A stretch of 64,000 nt of DNA from positions 558,001-622,000 of the forward strand of contig NZ_OZ244162.1 in NCBI RefSeq assembly GCF_965216485.1, in the 5' to 3' direction. Numbering within the stretch: the first letter of the stretch is position 1; every line of letters starts with the position of its first letter. This DNA is from Algiphilus sp965216485 (lineage in GTDB: Bacteria > Pseudomonadota > Gammaproteobacteria > Nevskiales > Nevskiaceae). The notes under the pieces are model-generated. The model worked only from the letters and a program-made list of their open reading frames with translations. It searched no databases and was not told the DNA's origin. The translations under genes and the position numbers were made by a program. Positions 52,072 through 61,183 of the stretch are shown here, in pieces.

Positions 52072-53022
52072 ATGGCCAGAATGCAGATGCGCGACGGCGC
52101 AAAACTCCACTATATCGACGTCGGACGCGGCGAACCGGTAGTGCTTCTGCACGGCTTTGCCATGCAGGGGGCCCTCTGGCTCCCCTTTGCGCTGCGCCAT
52201 GCGCATCGCTACCGCTTCATCCTTCCCGATCTGCGCGGCTTTGGGCGCTCGCATGGACTGGCCCTGGCCACTCCGGTGCTGCTCGACCAGCATGCCAATG
52301 ATCTCGCGGACCTGGTGCGTGGGCTGGGGCTGCACGACTTCCGGCTGGGCGGACTGTCCATGGGGGCCTGCACCGCATTGCAGTACCACCGCCGCTATGG
52401 ATTCGAAGGCGTGCGCGCCTATCTGCACATCGATCAGGCGCCGCGCGTGCTCAACGCCAGCGACTGGCAATGTGGCTTGATGGGCGATGAGCAGGACCAG
52501 CGTCTGTCCGAATGGGCATCCGTGATGGAGCAGCTCGAACCTTGGCGCGGGCGCTCCTTCCGCGCCATTCCGGTGCGGCTGCGCCAGCGCTTCTGGCATG
52601 TGCTGTCGGATTTCTACGGCAGCGCCTTCCATCGTCGCGGCTGGAAGCACACGACGCGCCTGGCGCGCTATGAGCGCTTTGTGCAGGCCGTTGCGCCGAC
52701 CCGGAACTGGACCATCTACCTCGACTGCATGCGTTCCTATCTGCACGACAACTACGATTGGCGGGAGTCGCTGAAGTCCCTCGATACGCCGCTGACGGCC
52801 ATGGTCGGCATGCAGTCGGCCATGTATCCGGCCGAGGGCCAGCTGCACATCCAGGACCTCGTGCCGCATGCGCGTATCGAACGCTTCGAGCAGTGCGGCC
52901 ACGCCATTCCCTTCGATGCCCCCATCCGCTTTCAGCGCGGGCTGGGGCGCTTCCTGCGCGAGACCGCGGACGTCGGTCAGGCGCGTCCGGGCCGCAAGGC
53001 GGATTGGTCGCGCGCGGCCTGA
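52072..53022 (+). CDS. Alpha/beta-fold hydrolase
   Basis: A ~316-aa hydrolase: oxyanion-side HGFAMQG, LPDLRGFGRS, nucleophile elbow GLSMGA (Ser), and the base His in EQCGHAIPFD. The extended N-terminal reading frame from 51652 overlaps the divergent gene, so ATG 52072 (or 52081, 52087) is used. The substrate (ester, epoxide or haloalkane) is not identifiable; lack of an Asp nucleophile argues against a dehalogenase or epoxide hydrolase. Convergent with speA, 9 bp apart. Confidence 0.78.
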   Translation: MARMQMRDGAKLHYIDVGRGEPVVLLHGFAMQGALWLPFALRHAHRYRFILPDLRGFGRSHGLALATPVLLDQHANDLADLVRGLGLHDFRLGGLSMGACTALQYHRRYGFEGVRAYLHIDQAPRVLNASDWQCGLMGDEQDQRLSEWASVMEQLEPWRGRSFRAIPVRLRQRFWHVLSDFYGSAFHRRGWKHTTRLARYERFVQAVAPTRNWTIYLDCMRSYLHDNYDWRESLKSLDTPLTAMVGMQSAMYPAEGQLHIQDLVPHARIERFEQCGHAIPFDAPIRFQRGLGRFLRETADVGQARPGRKADWSRAA

Positions 53023-53031
53023 GGCGAGGTC

Positions 53032-54930
53032 TCAGGTCTCGCTGAGGTAGGTGTATCCGGACAGGCCCGCTTCCAGCTCGGCGAGCAGCGCGGCGCCTTC
53101 GCGGCGCGGCAGACCGAGGGCGTTGATCTTGCTGCGATAGGTGCGTGTCAGCGCCTCGGGCGCGAAATGCACGTAGCGCAGCAGGTCGCTGGCGGCGTCG
53201 CCTTCCTCCGGCGACTCCAGCCGCCAACCTTCTGCACTGGCGTCATCCAGCACCACATTGACGGCGTTGGTGTCGCCGAAGAGGTTGTGCATGTCCCCCA
53301 GGATTTCCTGGTAGGCGCCCACCATGAAGAAGGCCAGCCAGTAGGGCTCGCCCGGCCGCAGACTGTGCGCGGCCATGGTGGCCTCGACACCGCGACGGTC
53401 GACGTAGCGGTCGATGCGGCCGTCCGAGTCGCATGTCAGGTCGCAGACCGAGATGCGCTGATCGGGCGGCTCGTCGAGGCGCGCGATAGGCAGAATCGGG
53501 AATACCTGATCGATGGCCCAGATGTCGGGCAGAGATTGGAATACCGAAAAGTTGCAGAAATACTTGCGCGCCAGCCGCTCTTCGAGCTCGTCCAGGGCGT
53601 CGCGGTGGGCGCGGATGGTGGGGTCCAGGCGGGCGCGCACGCCGAAGCAGATGGCGGCGTAGAGCTGTTCGGCTCGGGCGCGCGCGGCCAGGTCCAGTAC
53701 GCCGTGGGTGTATTGGCTCTGCACATCGGCCAGCCAGGCGGCGGCGTCGTGCCAGACCTCGAGTGGCGGGCGGTGGTCCAGTTCGTCGGCCAGGCCGTGG
53801 AGCTCCTGCAGGGTGTGCGGCTCTTCCGCATCGGCTTTGGGCGGGCTGATTTCGGGTGTGGCCTCGACATCGACCACATCCGTGATCAGTACGGCATGGT
53901 GCGCCGTCAGGGCGCGTCCGGATTCGGAGATGACGTCGGGTTCCGGGGCGCCGGTCTGGGCGCAGGCATCCTTCAAGGTGCGCAGGATGGCGGTGGCGTA
54001 CTCGCGTTGCGAATAGTTCATCGAGCAGTCGCTGCGCGAGCGGGTGCCCTCATAGTCCACGCCGAGGCCGCCGCCCACATCCATGACCGCCACCGGGGCC
54101 CCGAGCTGGCGCAGCTCGGTGTAGAAGCGGGCGGCCTCGCGCATGCCGCGGTGGATATCGCCGACATTGGCGACCTGCGAGCCCAGATGGAAGTGCAGCA
54201 TCTGCACGCAATCCAGGCGCTGCGCTTCGCGCAGTGTGTCCAAAGCGCTCAGCACCTGCGCGGCGGAGAGACCGAACTTGGAGCGCTCGCCGCCGGTGTT
54301 CTGCCATTTGCCTGCACTGATCGCCGCCAGGCGCACGCGCAGGCCGATGCGTGGCGCCACGCCCAGCGCATCGGCCTCGCGCATCACGATGGCGAGTTCC
54401 GACAGCTTCTCAATGACGATGTAGACCTGATGCCCGAGCTTTTCGCCGATGAGGGCGCGGCGGATGTAGGTGCGGTCCTTGTAGCCGTTGCAGACGATGA
54501 CCGATCCGGGCGCGGCAATGCCGAGCACCGCAGCCAGTTCCGGCTTGCTGCCCGCCTCCAGACCGATGCGGCTGCCGCCGGCGCGCACGATGCGCTCCAC
54601 CACGCTGTGCTGCTGGTTGACCTTGATCGGATAGACGGCGCGGTAGCGCCCCTGGTAGTCGAGCGCCTCACGCGCACTGTCGAAGGCGCCTACGAGGGCA
54701 TCGATGCGGTCGGCAATGATGTCCTGAAAGCGCAGCAGCACCGGCAGTTCAAGACCGACCTCCGGCAGGCGGCGCGTCAGCTCCGCCAGGTCGATGGCGG
54801 GGCCATCGGCGCCGCGCGGACGCATGTGCAGGTGCCCGTTGGCACCCACGTCGACGTAGCCTTCGCTCCATTGCGGGATGTTGTAGAGCGCTGCGGCATC
54901 GGCCGTGCGCCAGGGGCGATCATGCATCAT
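53032..54930 (-). CDS. speA: Biosynthetic arginine decarboxylase
   Basis: A 632-aa PLP-dependent fold III decarboxylase of the SpeA type, full length. The PLP-binding Lys lies in YPIKVNQQ (about residue 102) and the large C-terminal region is typical of this family. It converts arginine to agmatine, the first step of the ADC route to putrescine. The gene is divergent from speE with only 56 bp between starts, which suggests shared regulation of polyamine synthesis. Agmatinase or agmatine deiminase genes are not in this window. Confidence 0.95.
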   Translation of the reverse strand: MMHDRPWRTADAAALYNIPQWSEGYVDVGANGHLHMRPRGADGPAIDLAELTRRLPEVGLELPVLLRFQDIIADRIDALVGAFDSAREALDYQGRYRAVYPIKVNQQHSVVERIVRAGGSRIGLEAGSKPELAAVLGIAAPGSVIVCNGYKDRTYIRRALIGEKLGHQVYIVIEKLSELAIVMREADALGVAPRIGLRVRLAAISAGKWQNTGGERSKFGLSAAQVLSALDTLREAQRLDCVQMLHFHLGSQVANVGDIHRGMREAARFYTELRQLGAPVAVMDVGGGLGVDYEGTRSRSDCSMNYSQREYATAILRTLKDACAQTGAPEPDVISESGRALTAHHAVLITDVVDVEATPEISPPKADAEEPHTLQELHGLADELDHRPPLEVWHDAAAWLADVQSQYTHGVLDLAARARAEQLYAAICFGVRARLDPTIRAHRDALDELEERLARKYFCNFSVFQSLPDIWAIDQVFPILPIARLDEPPDQRISVCDLTCDSDGRIDRYVDRRGVEATMAAHSLRPGEPYWLAFFMVGAYQEILGDMHNLFGDTNAVNVVLDDASAEGWRLESPEEGDAASDLLRYVHFAPEALTRTYRSKINALGLPRREGAALLAELEAGLSGYTYLSET

Positions 54931-54986
54931 GAGATGTTCCGCAGCCTTTGCTTATACTCGACGGCCGTTTTGGGGGGAATTCCGTT

Positions 54987-55844
54987 ATGACGCTGGCGAA
55001 CAACTGGTTCTCGGAACTGGACGAAAAAACCGGAACCGCATTGTCGCTCAGACTGGGGGCGCACGTGCATGGCGAGCAGACGCCGTACCAGCGCATCGAC
55101 ATCTACGAGACGGACACCTTCGGCCATCTGATGGTGATCGACGGCTGCACCATGGTCAGTACGCGCGACAATTTTCTCTATCACGAGATGATGGCGCACC
55201 CGGTGCTGAACGCCCACCCGGCGCCGAAACGCGTTGCCATCATCGGTGGTGGCGATTGCGGCACCCTGAACGAGGTGCTCAAGCATGGCGAAGTCGAGTC
55301 GGCAGTGCAGATCGAGATCGACGAGCGCGTCACCCGACTGGCGGAGCAGTACTTTCCGGAGCTGTGCGCGCGCAATGACGATCCGCGCGCCGAACTCTTC
55401 TTCGGCGATGGCATTCAGTGGATGAAGGACGCCGAAGCGGGCAGTCTGGATGTGGTCATCATCGACTCCACCGACCCGGTGGGTCCGGCCGAGGGTCTGT
55501 TCGGCAAGCAGTTCTATGCTGACGTGCTACGCGCGCTGGGAGAAGGCGGACTCATGGTGCAGCAGTCCGAATCGCCGCTGCTGCATCTCGACCTGATTCG
55601 CGACATGCACAGCGCCATGCGCGAGACCGGCTTTGCGCAGACGCACCTGCTGCACTTTCCGCAACCGATCTACCCCTCGGGCTGGTGGAGCGCCACCATG
55701 GCCTGTACGCCCGCGGCTACCCTGGAGGAGCGCCTGGACGACCGCGCCATCGCTGCGCTCGAGACGCGCTATTACAACGCCTGCACGCATCGCGCCGCCT
55801 TTGCCTTGCCGAACTACGTGCGCGAGGTCCTGGACGCACTCTGA
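54987..55844 (+). CDS. speE: Spermidine synthase
   Basis: A 285-aa aminopropyltransferase: SAM-like fold with VAIIGGGDCGTLNEVLKH, IEIDERV, and the catalytic Asp in IIDSTDPVGPAEGLF. It transfers an aminopropyl group from decarboxylated SAM to putrescine. ATG 54987 follows GGGGGGAA; the frame upstream to 54948 is not needed. Divergent from speA. Confidence 0.95.
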   Translation: MTLANNWFSELDEKTGTALSLRLGAHVHGEQTPYQRIDIYETDTFGHLMVIDGCTMVSTRDNFLYHEMMAHPVLNAHPAPKRVAIIGGGDCGTLNEVLKHGEVESAVQIEIDERVTRLAEQYFPELCARNDDPRAELFFGDGIQWMKDAEAGSLDVVIIDSTDPVGPAEGLFGKQFYADVLRALGEGGLMVQQSESPLLHLDLIRDMHSAMRETGFAQTHLLHFPQPIYPSGWWSATMACTPAATLEERLDDRAIAALETRYYNACTHRAAFALPNYVREVLDAL

Positions 55845-55869
55845 CAGCGCCGCGAACGACCGCGCTGCG

Positions 55870-56307
55870 CTACTCGTCGCAGGCGCGCTCGACGATGCGT
55901 TCCTGGCGGGCGATCAGGCGGGTGCGCTGGGCCTCGCTCAGCTCGCGTTCCTCGCCGAGCAGATCGGTCTCGATGATGCGACTGGCGGACTGGTAGCCAG
56001 TGAGCGTGTCGCGCGCCTGGGCGCAGCTTGGAATGTCACGGTCGCGCAGTGGCGGCTCTGCTTCAGCCGCGGCCTGTTGCTGCGGCGCATCGCCGCGCTT
56101 CGAGGATGCAGGCGGAATCTCGCCCAGCCGACTGCCCGGCTGCAGGCGCTCGGCCTGGACGCCGGGCGGGGGTCGGTCGCCAAAATGCAGCTGGCCCTTG
56201 GCGTCGGTCCAGCGATAGACGCCGGCCGTGGCCTGCGTCGCGGCGCCCAGGGCGGCCAGCAGCACCATGGGAACGAGGCGGCGGTAGGTTGTTCGTGAGA
56301 GCGGCAT
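55870..56307 (-). CDS. DUF4124-domain periplasmic protein
   Basis: A 145-aa protein with a signal peptide (cleavage about residue 29, TATAG) followed by the DUF4124 motif VYRWTDAKGQLHFGDRPP, then a Pro/Gln-rich linker and a coiled helical tail. DUF4124 proteins are common in proteobacteria, exported, and of unknown function. Confidence 0.8.
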   Translation of the reverse strand: MPLSRTTYRRLVPMVLLAALGAATQATAGVYRWTDAKGQLHFGDRPPPGVQAERLQPGSRLGEIPPASSKRGDAPQQQAAAEAEPPLRDRDIPSCAQARDTLTGYQSASRIIETDLLGEERELSEAQRTRLIARQERIVERACDE

Positions 56308-56326
56308 GGCCGTAGTCTAGCCTCCC

Positions 56327-56569
56327 ATGTCCGATTCACACCAAGGCGCACGCCAACCGCTGCTCATCAAGCCGACAGCCGGTACGCATCGCGCCTGCGG
56401 ATGCGGTGACAGCACGACGTGGCCGCTGTGCCCCGACGCATGCCGGCGCAGCGAGGCTTCCCCGACATTCCGCGTGCGGCGCGATGGCGCCCGTGTCTGG
56501 TTGTGCCGCTGTGGTCAAAGTCGGCGATTCCCCCACTGCGACGGCCGACACAACCAATTGCCGCCCTAG
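56327..56569 (+). CDS. CDGSH iron-sulfur protein with two motifs, one of them four-Cys
   Basis: An 80-aa protein. The second motif is canonical CDGSH: Cys60, Cys62, Cys71 and His75 (C-R-C...H-C-D-G-R-H). The first motif has the same spacing (Cys24, Cys26, Cys35) but Cys39 stands where the His ligand belongs (CPDAC instead of CDGSH). Each motif should hold a [2Fe-2S] cluster; the first would have all-Cys ligation. It is convergent with the antiporter gene and overlaps its end by 4 bp. Confidence 0.8.
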   Translation: MSDSHQGARQPLLIKPTAGTHRACGCGDSTTWPLCPDACRRSEASPTFRVRRDGARVWLCRCGQSRRFPHCDGRHNQLPP

Positions 56570-58158
56570 GCGACCCGCTGGTTGGCAAAGCCGATCTCTT
56601 CGGCGGCATGGTCCGCGAGGCCGGCGCCGGCTTCCGAATAGACGTGGAAGACCGAATCCGCACCGCGATCGCGCAGCGGCTGGATTTCGTCTTCGTAATT
56701 GACTACGGCGGCGATATGGCCTGAGAAGTCGCGGTCGCGCAGCTGCTCGATGGCAAACAGGTTGCCGGCGTGGTGCGGCATGGCGAGCACGACAAGATCC
56801 ACCGTGGGCGAGACCAGCAGCTTGTCCCAGAAGTCCGAGTCCGCGGCATCCCCTTCGATGACATGGAACCCGCTTTGCTGCAGTTCGCGCACGCGTTTGG
56901 TCATGTTGTCGACGCCGAGTACGCGTCGGCCGAAGGCGTAGGCGAAGCGGTCGTAGGCACCACGGCCGATGCGGCCCATGCCCAGAATCACCACTTCGGC
57001 ATCGCCCAGGTCGATGGGCCGGTCCTTGACGTGCAGGTGCTTCGACTCGAAGCGGTTCAGTAGCCGCCCGAAGCGGCGGTAGAGCACTTCCCCGCCCTTG
57101 TTGAGCGGGGAACTGAGCACGAAGCTTGCCGCCACCACCAGCGACAACACGGTAAGCCACTCCGTACCCAGCAAGCCCTGCGAGGTTGCCACTGCTGCGA
57201 CGATCAGTCCGAACTCGGAGAAATTCGACAGTCCCAGGGTGGCCAGCACGCTGCTGCGCGCGCGCATCCGGAACAGCACGAAGGTGAACAGATAGACCGC
57301 GCTCTTGATCAACAGGGCAATGAGCAGCAGGGCGGCGATGCCGACCGACTCCCAGGTGGGCATGGCCTGCAGGCCGAGATTGACGAAGAAGCAGATCAGG
57401 AACAGGTCCTTGAGGTTGAACAGGGCGCGCGCGAGTGCACCGGAGGCGGTGTGCGGCGCCAGCAGCATGCCCGCAACCAGTGCACCGAAGTCGCCCTTGA
57501 TGCCCAGGAATTCAAACAGCCCGTAGCCCACCACCAAGGCGAAGGTGACGCCGAACAACACCTGTACCTCGCCATGGCCGGCGCGTTCCATGAGCTTCTG
57601 CAGCAGGGGCGCGGCCGGAATCAGCAGCAAAAGAAGCAGTGCCCAGGGGCTGGGCGCCTGTCCGCTGGAGGCCGCCATGAAACCCACCGCGAAGATGTCC
57701 TGCATGATCAGGACACCGATGGCGACGCGTCCGTAGAAGGAATTGCTCTCGCTGCGGTCTTCCAGCGCCTTGACCACGAAGACCGTGCTCGAGAAGGACA
57801 ACGCAAAGGCCAGCAACAGGACTTGCATGCCCTCTATCTGGCTGAGCAGCGGCAGCGCCACCAGCTTGCTGACCACAACGATGAAGACCGCGATGGCGCT
57901 GGTGCTGAGCGCCATATGCACGGTGGCCGAACCCCACACCGTGCGATCCAGCAGCGTGCGGATATTGAGCTTCAGGCCGATGGTGAACAGCAGCAGCGTG
58001 ACGCCGATATCGGCCAGCTTGGCGATGGCTTCTGAGGGCTCGAATCCAAACAGGTTGAGGGCGAACCCGGCCGCCAGAAATCCAAGCAGCGGCGGCATGC
58101 GCAGAACGTGGGCGATAAAGCCCCCGATGAATGCCACCCCGATGATGACTGGGTCCAA
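56566..58158 (-). CDS. CPA2-family cation:proton antiporter with TrkA-N (RCK) domain, KefB-like
   Basis: A 530-aa protein with about 12 transmembrane helices (residues 1-375) of the Kef/CPA2 type (LLFTIGLKLN, VLIMQDIF), then a cytoplasmic NAD-binding TrkA-N domain (VVILGMGRIGRGAYDRF, about 398 on). It exchanges K+ or Na+ for protons; the RCK domain senses NAD(H) or other ligands. The neighbour upstream is the PII gene, 70 bp away on the same strand. Shorter than KefB/KefC (~600 aa). Confidence 0.87.
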   Translation of the reverse strand: MDPVIIGVAFIGGFIAHVLRMPPLLGFLAAGFALNLFGFEPSEAIAKLADIGVTLLLFTIGLKLNIRTLLDRTVWGSATVHMALSTSAIAVFIVVVSKLVALPLLSQIEGMQVLLLAFALSFSSTVFVVKALEDRSESNSFYGRVAIGVLIMQDIFAVGFMAASSGQAPSPWALLLLLLIPAAPLLQKLMERAGHGEVQVLFGVTFALVVGYGLFEFLGIKGDFGALVAGMLLAPHTASGALARALFNLKDLFLICFFVNLGLQAMPTWESVGIAALLLIALLIKSAVYLFTFVLFRMRARSSVLATLGLSNFSEFGLIVAAVATSQGLLGTEWLTVLSLVVAASFVLSSPLNKGGEVLYRRFGRLLNRFESKHLHVKDRPIDLGDAEVVILGMGRIGRGAYDRFAYAFGRRVLGVDNMTKRVRELQQSGFHVIEGDAADSDFWDKLLVSPTVDLVVLAMPHHAGNLFAIEQLRDRDFSGHIAAVVNYEDEIQPLRDRGADSVFHVYSEAGAGLADHAAEEIGFANQRVA

Positions 58159-58228
58159 GGACCGTTCCCCCTATCGTTGCTGCCGCGCCCACCCAGGCAC
58201 CGCGCGCCAGGGCATGCGCCGGCTGGAC

Positions 58229-58567
58229 TCAGACGGCGCCGTCTCCGGTTTCTCCAGTGCGGATGCGAACGGTCTGTTCCAACGAGGAAATGAAGATCTT
58301 GCCGTCGCCGATCTGGCCGGTCTTGGCTGCATTCTGGATGGCTTCGATGGCCGCTTCGACCATGTCCTCGGGCAGCGCGACTTCGAGCTTGATCTTGGGC
58401 AGCAGGTCGACGGTGTACTCGGCGCCGCGGTAGAGCTCGGTATGGCCCTTCTGGCGACCGAAGCCGCGAACCTCGGTGACGGTCATGCCCTGCACGCCCA
58501 TGTCGGCGAGGGCTTCGCGCACGGCATCGAGCTTGAACGGTTTGATGATGGCGGTGAGCATTTTCAT
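58229..58567 (-). CDS. glnK: Nitrogen-regulatory PII protein, GlnK/GlnB type
   Basis: A 112-aa PII protein, full length. It shows the T-loop with the uridylylated Tyr51 (HTELYRGAEYTVD) and the C-terminal IRTGETGDGAV signature. It reports 2-oxoglutarate/ATP status to glutamine synthetase regulation and ammonium transport. glnK is usually next to amtB; here it is not, but lies upstream of a cation antiporter gene. The GlnK rather than GlnB naming rests on remembered similarity to Pseudomonas GlnK and is not certain. Confidence 0.92.
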   Translation of the reverse strand: MKMLTAIIKPFKLDAVREALADMGVQGMTVTEVRGFGRQKGHTELYRGAEYTVDLLPKIKLEVALPEDMVEAAIEAIQNAAKTGQIGDGKIFISSLEQTVRIRTGETGDGAV

Positions 58568-58632
58568 CGCGGTATTCCCATATGCCTTTGGTAGCAGTGT
58601 AGCAGTCGGCTGGCGCTCTTCCGCCAGCCATC

Positions 58633-58664
58633 AAAAAAGGCCAGCCCGTTTCCGGGCCGGCCTT
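58633..58664 (-). terminator. Rho-independent terminator for fadE
   Basis: On the minus strand a 12-bp stem (58653-58664 with 58637-58648, one G-U or mismatch) with a GAAA loop is followed by six T. It lies 23 bp past the fadE stop. Confidence 0.8.
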
Positions 58665-58687
58665 GTGGCTTTCAAGCCAGCGCGGTG

Positions 58688-61156
58688 TCAGGCGACCTGA
58701 CGCTGATCCTCTTCAACGTCCGTATGCGACGTCGTGACCGCAAACTGCGCCACATAGTCCTTCGGGAAGGCGTCGGTCTGGATGGCGTCGTAGCGTGCCG
58801 CATCGTACTCGGCCACCAGCTCGCGCTCGTCAGGCGTGAGCACGTTCTGCTTGACGGCGTCATCCAGCTTCTCAGCCGGCGAGTTGCCGGTGAGCTTGCC
58901 GGCCGACAGCGCCTTGAAGTACTTCAGATACGGCGCTTCAGCACGCAGACACAGATCGAAGGTGTGCTCCATGCGCCCGATGGCGTCTTCCGGTCCGCCA
59001 TTGATGTAGACCAGTGACGTCAGCTCGTCGCGCAGACGGCTCGGCTCCATCATGCTGTCGGCCAACTCGCCGGTCAGCGTATCGGACGGTTCGCGGTAGG
59101 GGCGCCCGAAGGGGAAGACCACAAAGCGCATCAGGCGTGCCGCCACCCGGTTGGGGAAGTTGGCGAAGAAGCCGTTGAAGGCCTTGTCGATCTCGGCCAA
59201 GCAGTTATCCAGCGCCCAGCGTGCGTGCGCCACGTGATCGTCGCGCTCGCCCTGGTGGCGGAAGTACCACAGCACACCCGAGGCAATGTAGAGCTGCGAC
59301 AGCACATCGCCCAGCCGTGCCGACAGTCGTTCCTTGCGCTTCAGGTCACCGCCCAGCATGCCCATGGTGACGTCGGACACAAAGGCCAGCGAGGCACTCA
59401 TGCGCTCTAGCTGACGGTAGTAGTCCTTGAGCGCGTGGTTGACCGGGGTCTTGGCCAGCTTGGCGCCCGTCAGGCCCAGCGTAAGCGCGCGCGCACCACG
59501 ATTCACCGAATAGCCGATGTGCGACCACAGCTCGGTGTCGAAGGCGTTCAGATCATTGTTGCGCGCCGCTTCCATCTCCGGGAAGACGTGGGGATGGCAG
59601 CGGATGGCGCCCTGACCAAAGATCATCAGATTGCGGGTCAGGATGTTGGCGCCTTCCACCGTGATGGCGATGGGCACTGCCTTGTAGGCGGAGGCCAGGT
59701 AGTTACGCGGACCCTGCTGCACGCCACGGCCGCTGTGGATGTCCATGGCATCGATGATGATGCGACGCATCATCTCCGTCATGTGGTACTTCGCCATGGC
59801 GGTGACCACCGACGGGGCGCAGTGATCCACACCCGAGGCCGTCAGCAGACGCATGGATTCCAGCGTATAGGTCAGACCGCCAATGCGACCGCTGGCTTCC
59901 TGTACGCCTTCGAACTTGCCGATGGCGAGCTTGAACTGGCGACGCACGCGGCCATAGGCACCCGTCATGCGGTAGGCGGCCTGGCCGGCAGCAGCCGCCA
60001 GCGCGGGCAGCGAGATGCCTCGGCCCGCCGACAGACACTCAACCAGCATGCGCCAGCCGCCCCCCGCCTTCTGCGGGCCACCGATGATCCAGTCGATCGG
60101 GATGAAGACGTCCTGGCCAAAGATCGGGCCGTTCATGAAGGCCGAGCCGGGGTAGTGGCGCTTGCCGATCTCAACCCCGGGGTGATCGGCCGGGATCAGC
60201 GCGCAGGTAATGCCATAGTCCTGCTTGGACTTGTCGCCGAGCAGTCCATCCGGATCCTGCAGCTTGAAGGCCAGGCCCACGACCGTGGCGATCGGGGCCA
60301 ACGTGATCCAGCGCTTGGAGAAGTTCAGACGAATGCCGAGCGTGCGCTCACCGTTGTGTTCGCCATAGCAGACCACGCCGTTGTCCGGCATGGCGGTGGC
60401 ATCCGAGCCCACTTCCGGGCCGGTCAGACCGAAGCAGGGGATTTCCTCGCCCGTGACCAGGCGCGGCAGCCACTTCTTCTGCTGTTCGGGCGTACCGTAG
60501 TGCACCAGCAACTCGCCCGGGCCGAGGGAGTTCGGCACCATGACCGTCACGGCCACGGCGATCGACTTGGTCGCGATCTTCGTGACCACTGCCGACTGCG
60601 CCACTGCCGAGAAGCCAAGGCCGCCGTGTTCCTTCGGAATGAGCATGGCGAGGAAGCCCTGCTCGCGGATGTAGGCCATTACCGGCTCGGGAATGTCGCG
60701 CGATTCGAACTCGATCTCCCAGTCGTCGACCATGCTGCACAAGGTCTCGACCTCGTTTTCGAGGAAGCGCTGCTCCTCGTCGGTGAGCGGCGTGCAAGGG
60801 AATTCGTGCAGCTGGTTCCAGTCCGGGCGGCCGCGGAACATTTCCGCTTCCCACCAGACGTCACCGGCTTCCAATGCCTCGCGCTCGGTGTCCGACATTT
60901 CCGGCAGAACCTTCTTGAAGCCGGCAAAGATCGGTGCGGTCACCAGCGATTTGCGCAGCGGCTTCAGCGTGAAGAAGGCAAAGCCGACCAGTACGGCGCC
61001 CAGCACACTGAGACCGACGGGGCCAAAGAAGCCCGTGAAGGCGCTTGCCACAAAGGCGGCGGCGAGAACACCTGTCCACACGACCAGCGGCGCGCCGGTG
61101 TAAGCCAGCACCCAGACGGCAGCGACGGCGATTACAGCAATGATCAAGCTCGTCAT
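58688..61156 (-). CDS. fadE: Long FadE-type acyl-CoA dehydrogenase
   Basis: An 822-aa protein, the length of enterobacterial FadE with its DUF1974 C-terminal extension, in contrast to ~380 aa for ordinary acyl-CoA dehydrogenases. Two N-terminal hydrophobic segments (2-20, 24-50) suggest membrane association. The FAD/substrate domain includes FGLTGPEVGSDATAMPD and AYRMTGAYGRVRRQFK. It makes trans-2-enoyl-CoA in beta-oxidation. It is the second gene of a tetR-fadE unit (27-bp gap), so the repressor probably senses acyl-CoA or fatty acids. Confidence 0.92.
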   Translation of the reverse strand: MTSLIIAVIAVAAVWVLAYTGAPLVVWTGVLAAAFVASAFTGFFGPVGLSVLGAVLVGFAFFTLKPLRKSLVTAPIFAGFKKVLPEMSDTEREALEAGDVWWEAEMFRGRPDWNQLHEFPCTPLTDEEQRFLENEVETLCSMVDDWEIEFESRDIPEPVMAYIREQGFLAMLIPKEHGGLGFSAVAQSAVVTKIATKSIAVAVTVMVPNSLGPGELLVHYGTPEQQKKWLPRLVTGEEIPCFGLTGPEVGSDATAMPDNGVVCYGEHNGERTLGIRLNFSKRWITLAPIATVVGLAFKLQDPDGLLGDKSKQDYGITCALIPADHPGVEIGKRHYPGSAFMNGPIFGQDVFIPIDWIIGGPQKAGGGWRMLVECLSAGRGISLPALAAAAGQAAYRMTGAYGRVRRQFKLAIGKFEGVQEASGRIGGLTYTLESMRLLTASGVDHCAPSVVTAMAKYHMTEMMRRIIIDAMDIHSGRGVQQGPRNYLASAYKAVPIAITVEGANILTRNLMIFGQGAIRCHPHVFPEMEAARNNDLNAFDTELWSHIGYSVNRGARALTLGLTGAKLAKTPVNHALKDYYRQLERMSASLAFVSDVTMGMLGGDLKRKERLSARLGDVLSQLYIASGVLWYFRHQGERDDHVAHARWALDNCLAEIDKAFNGFFANFPNRVAARLMRFVVFPFGRPYREPSDTLTGELADSMMEPSRLRDELTSLVYINGGPEDAIGRMEHTFDLCLRAEAPYLKYFKALSAGKLTGNSPAEKLDDAVKQNVLTPDERELVAEYDAARYDAIQTDAFPKDYVAQFAVTTSHTDVEEDQRQVA

Positions 61157-61183
61157 GATTACACTCCGGATATCAATCCATGA

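Noticed and set aside
53167..54990. 607-codon plus-strand frame opposite speA
   Set aside because: Antisense shadow of an unmistakable full-length arginine decarboxylase.
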